Assembly (NCBI GenBank): GCA_029204045.2
Contig: CM055072.1
Coordinates: 9,984,854 to 10,048,853, forward strand
Origin: Tillandsia leiboldiana
Taxonomy: Eukaryota > Streptophyta > Magnoliopsida > Poales > Bromeliaceae
DNA length: 64,000 bases
Reading direction: 5' to 3'
In this document: in pieces, positions 55,801-64,000 of the stretch
Layout of the letters: the number at the start of each line of letters is the position of its first letter
Position numbering within the stretch: the first letter of the stretch is position 1
The notes under the pieces: model-generated
Seen by the model: the letters and a program-made list of their open reading frames with translations, nothing else
What the model was told of the DNA's origin: nothing
The model's database searches: none
Made by a program: the position numbers and the translations under genes

Positions 55801-58800
55801 GGTTTGGGTGCGCAAAGGTGAAATTTATCCTTGTCTTGTTACTAATGTTTCCTTGCATGCATATGATAATTCGTCTTGGTATCTGGATAGCGGATGTTCC
55901 CGTCACATGACCGGTGACAAAAATAGTTTTCAAAACTTTGAGAAAATCTCCGGAGGACTCGTTGTTTTCGGAGATGGTCGATCTTCCAAAATTGTTGGAA
56001 AAGGAACGGTAGCTATCCCAGATGGCCCGATTTTGAAAAACGTGTTATTTGTTGATGGCCTTAAGACTAATCTCATAAGCATAAGTCAACTTTGCGACAA
56101 TGGTTTTTCAGTTAACTTTTCATCTGTTGAATGTGTTGTAACTGATAAGGACCATGTCTTCTTTTTAAAGGGGGTTAGATCTGAAAACAATTGTTATGTT
56201 GTTCCTAGTAAAACTTCTGAAAATTGTAACTTAGCCTCTTTGAATAATGAAACTCTTTGGCATGAAAGGCTAGGTCACATAAATTTTAAGGAACTTGCTA
56301 GAATTTCAAACAAGGACGTGGTCAAGGGGGTTCCAAAACTTTTACTTAAACAAAACATTGTGTGCGGCGGTTGTCAAAAGGGAAAACAGTCCAGGACTGC
56401 GCACAAGAACTTGAACCACGTTGGTACAAAACGGCCTTTGGAACTTTTACACATGGATTTAATGGGGCCAACCCGTCAACCATCTTTGGGAGGTAAATGG
56501 TATATTTTCTTATTGGTTGATGATTTCTCTCGGTATTCTTGGGTAGCATTTTTAAAAGAGAAAGCTGATACTTTTGATTCTTTTCACGAGATTTGCCATC
56601 GTATTATGATTGAAAAGAATGAAAAGATCATTCGTGTTAGAAGTGATAGAGGTGGAGAATTCGTTAACTCTAAATTCATTGACTTTTGCACTTCAAACGG
56701 TATTAAGCATGAATTCTCAGCACCCTATACACCTCAACAGAATGGTGTTGTCGAGCGCAAAAACAGGGTTGTTCAAGAGATGGCACGTGTTATGCTTCAC
56801 AGCCGGAATTTACCGCTACATTTTTTGGCTGAAGCTGTGAACACTGCGATCTATGTAATTAATCGAGTTTATTTGCGCCCGGGAACGTTAAATACACCAT
56901 ATGAACTATGGTGCGGTAGAAAACCCAACATCAAATATTTTCGCATCTTCGGGAGTCGGTGTTACATTTTACGTGACCGTGAAAATCTTGGAAAGTTTGA
57001 CTCTCGAAGTGACGAAGGGATTTTCTTGGGGTATTCTACAAACAGTAGAGCATATCGAGTATTTAACTTGGAATCTAAGACGATCGTAGAATCGATAAAT
57101 GTTAAAGTAGATGAAGCTTTTCACTTTGCATCTGAAAAATCTACCCTCGATATCTCTCTAGATGATGATACACCTGCCATTGCATCTTCTCATAATAATA
57201 CTTCCAATATTAATGATGCATCTAATGGTTCTTCAAGTTTATCTGATGTGCAGGAATCGTCTCATGTACCTCCGAGTACTCCGTTACCTCAAACTTTACG
57301 CATCTCCAAGGATCATCCTGAATCAAACATCATTGGAGACCCACAAGAAGGAGTTAGAACTCGGAGGCAGTTGGTTTGTGGATTCGCTTGCTACGTATTT
57401 TAATCGAACCAAAGAATATAGATGAAGCTCTTCAGGATGACTACTGGATTAAAGCAATGCAGGAAGAGCTCCATCAATTTGAGCGAAACAAAGTCTGGGA
57501 ATTAACGAAGCCTCCACAGCAACACAATGTGATAGGTACCAAATGGATTTTCAAGAATAAGAAAAATGAGGATGGTACTATCATCAGGAACAAGGCACGA
57601 TTAGTTGCTCAAGGCTACTCTCAAGTAGAAGGTATAGACTTTGATGAAACTTTCGCCCCTGTAGCTAGACTCGAGTCCATTCGTATACTATTTGCTATTG
57701 CTTGTCATTTTAAAATCAAATTATTTCAAATGGACGTTAAGAGCGCGTTTCTAAATGGGTTTTTAAATGAGAAAGTTTATGTGGCTCAACCGAAAGGTTT
57801 TGTAGACCATAAACAACCTAATCATGTTTTTCGTTTGAAAAAGGCTCTTTACGGTCTGAAACAAGCACCGCGAGCATGGTACGAAAGGCTGACAAAGCAC
57901 CTTTTGGAGAAGGGCTATACTCGAGGGGGAGCTGACAGGACTCTCTTTGTGAAGCATTATCAAAACAATTTTCATTGTAGCACAAATATATGTCGATGAC
58001 ATTGTACTTGGCGCAATAAGAGATAATGATGCTTCTAAATTCGCGGAGACCATGGAAAGCGAATTTGAGATGTCCATGATGGGCGAATTGACTTATTTTC
58101 TTGGATTGCAAATTAAACAAAATGATGAAGGTATTCACTTGTGTCAATCCAAGTATGCAATGGAGTTGGTTAAAAAGTTTGACTTAGAAAATTCGAAGGA
58201 TTTTCCGACTCCAATGGGAACTAGCCACAAGGAACTTGGAAGTGAATCACATAGTGAGAATGTAGACGAGAAACTGTATCGAAGTATGATTGGAAGTCTA
58301 CTTTACCTCACGGCTAGTCGCCCGGATATATCCTTTAGTGTTGGGATTTGCGCGAGATATCAATCAGCACCAAAGGAGGTTCACCTGAAAGCGGTGAAAA
58401 AGATCATCCGGTACATCAAAGGATCAATTAATTTCGAAATTTGGTATCCTATGGGAACAAGTTTGGATATTGTTGGATACTCAGATGCCGATTGGGCAGG
58501 ATCAGTGGATGATCGGAAAAGCACGAGTGGTGCATGCTTCTATCTTGGCCATTGCCTTGTTGCATGGCACAGTAAAAAGCAGAATTGCATAGCACTCTCG
58601 ACTGCCGAAGCGGAATACATCTCAGCAGGTAGTTGTTCAACCCAACTCATTTGGATGAAAAGTGTGTTGAGCGACTTCCGGATTTCAGCAACTTCGGTAA
58701 CAATTCTTTGTGACAACACTAGTGCTATAAACATTTCCAAAAACCCTGTGTTGCACTCTAGAACAAAACACATTGAACTTAGATATCATTTTCTTAGAGA

Positions 58801-58936
58801 GCTAGTTGAATCAAATACTCTTCTACTTTCATATATTTCAACTGAAGATCAATTAGCTGACATTTTAATAAAACCTTTGGATCAAAAACGTTTTATTCAT
58901 TTGCGTAAAGCAATTGGAATGCTTTCCTTGAAATAA
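55801..58936 (+). pseudogene. pol: SIRE/Maximus copia pol (AP-INT-RT-RH), two frameshifts
   Basis: Domain order AP, integrase, RT, RNase H is the copia order. The aspartic protease shows DSGCSRHMTG (55886 on). Integrase has its HHCC region (LWHERLGHINF at 56255, CGGC at about 56362) and the D, D, E of the core (MDLMGP at about 56454, RSDRGGEF at about 56640, VVERKN at about 56750). A frameshift near 57396-57402 precedes RT. RT has FAPVARLESIRIL, FQMDVKSAFLNG and, after a second frameshift near 57968, the catalytic YVDD at 57989-58000. RNase H shows SDADWAG, ALSTAEAEY and DNTSAI. It ends at TAA after 58936. Two single-base indels and the gag stop are the only lesions I see, so most of the polyprotein is readable. 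Confidence 0.95.
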
Positions 58937-59815
58937 ACTTCTTTTTGAAACTTTTGCTTAGGTTAGGTTTTGTTTTTGTGTTTTTGTTCTTTATCTATGT
59001 TTATACATAGTACATTAATTGAGCATGTGTATTATTGACTTTACTTGCATCCTTTCATATAATTAGAAATCTATTATGCTTTGGATATCATAATAATTCA
59101 GTTGATGCATTGATCATTTATTTAAATTAAACCATTTTTATTTGATCAAAGTCAATTTCTCTCTCAATGATCTCTTGGTATTGTTGTTATCTTATTTGAC
59201 TATTTAGTTGAGTATGAATTCGAGATCAATCCTTGGTTGAATACTTTATATTTTAAATTAATTGATAGCCAATTGAGGGGGAGTCAAAGAAAAGTAAAAT
59301 GCTCAAAGATGTGGAAAGAGTTACATCCCAATGAGGAGTGTGAAAACTACCACCACATGGAGGAAAGAGCTACCACCTCGGTCGTCCGAGTACTGTGTGC
59401 AGCTACCACATGTATACCAAGCATGGTTGTTCAATTTTTTTGATTAAGTAAAATGCATGATTGAAATACTTGACTCTGTCAAATTTCAAGGTTGGTATAA
59501 GGTGGGATTTTAAAGAAAGATGCTCAAAGAGCCACTCTCTTCAACAGATTGACTAGATACATTATATAATTTATTTGGGATTTCAAACATCTATTGATCT
59601 TGGTAATTCATTTTCTTTACCATTTTAATGATTTGATAAACGCCGTACTCATAAGATCTTGATAGATGTGTTTGATCTTGATCAACTTTAAAAGTTTTAA
59701 TTTCTATAAATTGTCATGTCATTATTTGAATGTTGTTGATAGATTTAACATAATTTATTTCTCTTGACATGAAACGATGTTTTTTGTTTAAAGTTGATGT
59801 GCTAAAATGCTTACA
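58937..59815 (+). mobile_element. SIRE post-pol spacer with internal PPT-like tract
   Basis: AT-rich non-coding spacer. A purine run GAGGGGGAG at 59275-59283 looks like a PPT although no LTR follows. From about 59410 it matches 31022-31431. A 68-codon frame at 59237-59443 spans the PPT-like tract and is not recognised. Confidence 0.72.
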
Positions 59816-60506
59816 TACTTTTTCTGGATTTTATGGATTTTTTTCTAAATTTTTCTGATGAAAAAGTTGCAGCTGATCCGGATCGGGTTAAGTGATCCGG
59901 ATCCCGAACGCAGGCTTCTTCCTGCGGCTAGCCGATCCGGATCGAAATCTCGATCTGATCCGGATCACGGCTAGGGTTTTTAATAGAACGAAAGGGTTTT
60001 GATTTCTTTTACCTTAATCTTTTGTTCTCAAGTCTCTAAAGCCTATCTCTCTAGAATCCTTGCACCTTGGAGCTTTCCTAACCCAAGTTCTTCGAATCCA
60101 AGTAAGTTTTATTGATCAAAATCTCAGTTTTTCATAGTTTTTCTTATTCCTCCTCAAACATGATGAATTTCTTGTATCAATTTCGTTTGTGGATGGTTTT
60201 TGATCAAATCTCTTTTGAAATAAGAACTCTGGGTAGATTAGCTTTGATTATATGCTAGGTTTTCTCCTGATTAACGAATTTTTGGGCTTCGATTTCTGAA
60301 AATTTTGTTTTAGGGCATATAATAGGAATTTTTGAAAAACATGCAATTGATCTATTTTTAAAATTCCTTTTGCAAAACTAATTTGATTCTTAGTCTCTCT
60401 ACATGATTATGATTGTTTGGGTACAATTTTTCAAATCTTTGAAATTAATAATTTTTTCATGTGTTCTTGAGTTTATCTTCACAGGATACATTTTTCACTA
60501 GCGATC
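59816..60506 (+). mobile_element. Second copy of the SIRE extra-ORF leader
   Basis: Matches 48156-48850. Dyads GATCCGGATC lie at 59875, 59894, 59934 and 59957, followed by GGGTTTTTAATAGAACG and an intron-like segment 60102-60484. The extra ORF should start about 25 bp later but the sequence is interrupted by an LTR at 60507. Confidence 0.75.
60102..60484 (+). other. Predicted intron in second SIRE leader
   Basis: CCAA|GTAAGT donor and TTTATCTTCACAG acceptor, 383 bp, collinear with 48445-48829. Confidence 0.65.
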
Positions 60507-63500
60507 TGTAAAGACTCAAAATATTTTATTTTTAATAAATAGATTAAAAGCTGAATCGTAGTCGTTTTCGGGTTCAAAAGACCTATGTTGACTTATTTAG
60601 TCAATTGCCAGTGTGCGAGTTGCACGTTTTGCGAGACAAAAAGGCTACGTTCCAATCCGGACATGATCTTGGAAATCCGAGTTGACCGTTGCGATCGTCT
60701 CGTCGAACTGAGCGAAGATTCATATTCAGCACTTTTCGATCTGACGGTCGGATCTTCCAGAAACCCATGAAGAAGCAAGTGAATAAACGCAACCATTGTA
60801 ACAGTGCCTGTGCACAGTGTCACTTAAGTGGCCACTGTAGATGACAAGTAAACCTCAATTTCGGGACTACGGCGGTTGCAACGCTGACTAATTCACTGTT
60901 CGGAGCCCCGAACATAGTGATTCAGGTAGTCGTTTTGATCCGTTTCGATGTTCTGAACGTAATGGCGCAGTCGAAAATTCTGTTTGACGACTCTGGAATC
61001 TCGAAAAGCGCGAAAACTGTATTTTGACACAGTTATTATGGACCGAGATTTTATCCGGGCAGTTTCGCAAAAATCTGAGATCACTACCTGATAGGTCTCG
61101 TCGAGCCGGACGTCACGGCGCAGTCCATTTTCCGTTTCGGCGACCGGATCGCCTCGAAATACGTGAAATAGGGCGAAAAATGGGATATTTACACTTAAAA
61201 CCCTATTAAAGTTGCCTCGTTTCTCGTGCCAGTTCTTGGATAAGGACTTAAGTGCAAAGGAAAGCTACTGTAGGGGACCTAATAGCAAATGGCAAGACTT
61301 GGAGGGGCTAAATGGCAATTGTAGCAAATGCTATATATGTAAGCATGGGTACGGCTAGGGTTTTCCATGCACAAGGAAACCTAAGCCTAGGCTCTGCCCT
61401 AGCCGCACCTCAACAAACCTCCTCCCCTCTCTGCGTGCTCCTCGCAACCGAAGCTGGCGCCGGCGCCGCCTCCACGTCGCCGGAGAAGAAGAAGATCAAG
61501 ACACCTCTTGATTCGGGCGACTCGGAGAGAGGGTGTCCAGGAAGGTTTTGGAGGGTCAAAACCCAGTCTGGTGAGGTCCCTCGTGAAGCCGCATCCGAGC
61601 CAAGGTGACCTCGGACCCAGCCGCCGCCGCGCGCCGCCGCGGCCGTTCCCTCCTTCTTCTTGGTTTTCCGGCGAGGTAAGCTCTTAGGTTTTTTCTTGTT
61701 ATTCTTGCACCTAGACTCTACCAAGGTGTTGCTGACACCGAGAGGACCTCTCGGGTGCAGGCCCAGCCGGCGCCGTCGTCCCGATCTCCGGCGGGGGACC
61801 ATCATCGCCGGATTATCGTTTTTAGACCGATCACGGGCGCGGGCTCCTTCCGGCCATCCAGATCGAGATCAGAACCGTTGATCCGGCTCCTCTGAGCAGA
61901 CTGCAAACACTTCCCCGAAAGTTGTATCCCGATCGGATCAGATCAAGCCCAAACGAGAAAGCCCTAGGAATCGGGTTATTGGCATCTTTGCCGACCGTCG
62001 CCGTCCGGCGCCGCCGCGGCCTCCCGACGCCGGCCACCCACTGCACAAGCCTCCTGACACCGAGGGGAAGCTTTGGTCCACCTTGCGCCGGCCCAGGCCT
62101 CGCCGGCCGGATTCCGCCATTAGAGGCTTCGTTCTTTCACCGAGCTTGGGAGATACTCGGTCTCCGGCGATCTGCCGGGGCTTCTCGCAGTGGGAAAGCT
62201 ACCCAGGTAAGGTCTTTAGGTCTGGGGGATGCCTCCATGCATTTGCATGTAGAGCCTAACGTCGGGTTCTGGATTCCCGTAGTTGCAACCCGAGAGCATC
62301 ACATCGGGCTTGCCTCCGGCCGCCGCCGCCTCCGGCGCCGGGGCTCGACCCCACATGGACCCGAAACCTCCTGGGGACCTCCACTAACCCATGCTCACCT
62401 TGGTTCCAGGTCTGGACCAGTGCTGCTCCAAGAACACCAACCCGAGCCCTAGCCCGAGTTCAGCCTCTCTCGGCCGGCTGTTCCGGCCACTTCCCGGCCA
62501 GTCTCAGGTGAGCCCTCAACTCCACTTACCTTCCTGTACATGATGCTTCAGTTATCTCTGTAATCGACAAGTAGATATTGGGATTAAGCATAGTTGCGAA
62601 TGAACCTAAGGAAATTGGGCCAATTTGGTATTGGGCTTGGTCTTCGGCCCATTTCTTGTGAGCACGGCCTGGGTCTCGTTGTAACGGACGCGCTGAAACT
62701 TACGGCGTCGATTTTGGACCCCCGGATTACAAGAACAAGCTGAAATAGTCAATTAATTAAGGAATATAATGCAATTTTAAAAACATATTGGACTCAATTG
62801 TAAATTGGACTTGATAGCTGTCTTTAAACAGTGCATATACACCCGCTAGCCATTTTGTTGGAGTTCCGTAGACTCTCGTTGATCGGGTACGGATTCCGTT
62901 CGATAAAACGGCTGTATCGAACCGTATTCGAGGAACACGTTACTATTGTGTTGTCAGATGGGTATGTGTGAGTCTAGTTCTGACTACAGTCTCTGTTCAG
63001 GGCCCAGCAGTTCAACACCAGCCTCCCGGTAGTCAACGTGGAGTTCGGGATCGGCCTTCAGTCAGGTGGGTTTTATTTCCTTGGTTCTAGCATCTAACTC
63101 TATCATATTGGACGGGGTAAATTCTAAGTATACTTGGGTTAAATATTGATGGGTGATGGCTTATGCATGTTAACGGGTTGCAGTGTGATAATTGGCACGA
63201 ACCACATTGATTGTTTTTAATTCAAATATTATATGTTACCGTTCACTTCAGTAATCATTATTCTAGATGCTACTGATTATTGCTACACATTGATAGTCAC
63301 GTCGGTCTGTGTTTTGATGCTCAGCTACCGTCTTTCCTTCGACTATGCTAATAGTAGGGCAACATGAGTTTACACGCCTCTACTTAATTCTGATTCTTGC
63401 ATCATGGTTACTGCTTACTATTTCATATACATTGAGATTATGCATACTATTGCCATACATTGTGGTTACTGTGCTCGAGTGGGCTGGGGGGCTGCTTGCA

Positions 63501-64000
63501 ACACGTGCACCCGCGGTTTGGCCACCGTGAGGGGTGCACTTTTTGGAAAAGAGGTCGTAGGACCCGTGTATACCCACGAGGTGACGTAGTGGGGCCCCTT
63601 ATGCTGTGGGGTTGAGCGTGCCGAGGTGCGAGCGGATGCGACCCGCGGTTTTAGTTGTCCGGCGCGGTCGCGGTGCTGCAGGTACGGTGCGGGCCGTCGG
63701 TTTAGCTGTCCGACGTGCCCGGGTATTAAGGATGCAACGTGTACAGGTTGCCGTTCCTCCCTTGGGAGGATGGCTGCTCCAGTTGTCTTCACGGTTTGTT
63801 TTTACTATATCCTCCTGCCTTACTATTTCTGCGTCACTGACATCCCACTTCGTGACAGGGTCCAGATGGGGCAGAGAGGTAGGCGGCGGTGAGGACGGGA
63901 CAGGAGCCAGCTGGGTCGCTGGGGACCCTGGACTGTATTTATTCTTTTATTCTCGCTTTTCATTATCTGTAGTTATGTGCGTGGTTCGCGATACCCTCGT
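60507..64000 (+). mobile_element. Group II LTR, right end outside window
   Basis: Starts TGTAAAGACTC in SIRE DNA and is collinear with the 31977 LTR: donor-like GAG|GTAAGC (GT at 61676), CAGGTGGGT at about 63064, the GTTTGGCCACCG block at about 63517, acceptor-like CTTCGTGACAG ending at 63858, and a GCGATACCCTCGT end block. A hairpin with CGGGC/GCCCG and GTCGG/CCGAC stems lies at 63690-63721. GC-rich frames at 61312-62452 are not recognised as genes. It may be a solo LTR or the 5' LTR of a full element. Confidence 0.8.

Noticed and set aside
59237..59443. 68-codon frame after SIRE pol
   Set aside because: Spans the PPT-like tract and spacer and matches no known domain.
61312..62452. Possible host gene with exon-like GC-rich segments
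   Set aside because: Lies within an LTR collinear with 31977-35097; frames are short, unrecognised and GC-driven. The donor-like site fits the LTR leader.
1..64000. tRNA, rRNA, microRNA or bacterial-type system
   Set aside because: No cloverleaf, rRNA core or operon-like gene cluster recognised; TGGTATCAGAGC matches are primer sites next to LTRs, not tRNA genes.

Overview
This 64 kb window looks like gene-empty, repeat-rich chromatin of a flowering plant. I recognise no host protein gene, tRNA or rRNA. Nearly all of it is LTR retrotransposon DNA: Ty3/gypsy elements and solo LTRs with unusually long LTRs (2.7-4.3 kb), and Ty1/copia DNA of the SIRE/Maximus type. The plant assignment rests on Met-tRNA-type primer sites (TGGTATCAGAGC), SIRE-like gag-pol plus an extra ORF, and pol of the gypsy type common in plants. 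The species cannot be named from sequence alone.

Left tract (1-31021). A minus-strand gypsy array carries gag at 1098-5110, a PBS at 5384 and an LTR at 5404-9307 that also has a PPT on its other side, so the LTR is shared by two internal regions. Degraded pol lies at 9430-11783 and more gag at 16132-16340. Later insertions cut it: a partial LTR (1-1097), a solo LTR (1964-4654, TSD CATAT), a plus-strand solo LTR (11784-16126, TSD CGCCT) and a complete plus-strand gag-only element (17558-27848, TSD ACCCG). The tract ends in an LTR (28109-31021) whose two flanks do not match.

Middle tract (31022-50216). A SIRE spacer is interrupted by a solo LTR (31432-48155, TSD ATACT). That LTR holds a complete young element (31977-41298, TSD ATCGC, LTRs differing at about 7 of 3,121 sites) and a further solo LTR (43221-46974). 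After the SIRE spacer comes a SIRE extra ORF (48856-50216) with an upstream intron-like segment, cut by a truncated minus-strand LTR (50217 to about 52425).

Right tract (52426-64000). A SIRE LTR with paired GATCCGGATC dyads and a TATA box leads to a PBS, a nearly full gag-pol (53819-58936; one stop, two frameshifts) and a second copy of the extra-ORF leader. That leader is cut by another gypsy LTR (60507 onward) that runs off the window.

The most interesting structure is an array of ten short hairpins in the LTR of the young element (33721-34221, repeated at 39922-40422). Each has a 7-nt loop fitting GNNGGTG, while the stems change in a compensatory way. The enclosing older LTR has the same GCAGGTG loop on an unrelated 10-bp stem (47120-47146). 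The array lies between a conserved donor-like and a conserved acceptor-like site, so one testable idea is a packaging or RNA-control signal of a non-autonomous element. Other points of interest are the duplicated dyad promoter and leader intron of SIRE, G-box clusters in the gypsy U3 regions, and two cases of LTR-sharing tandem arrangement.
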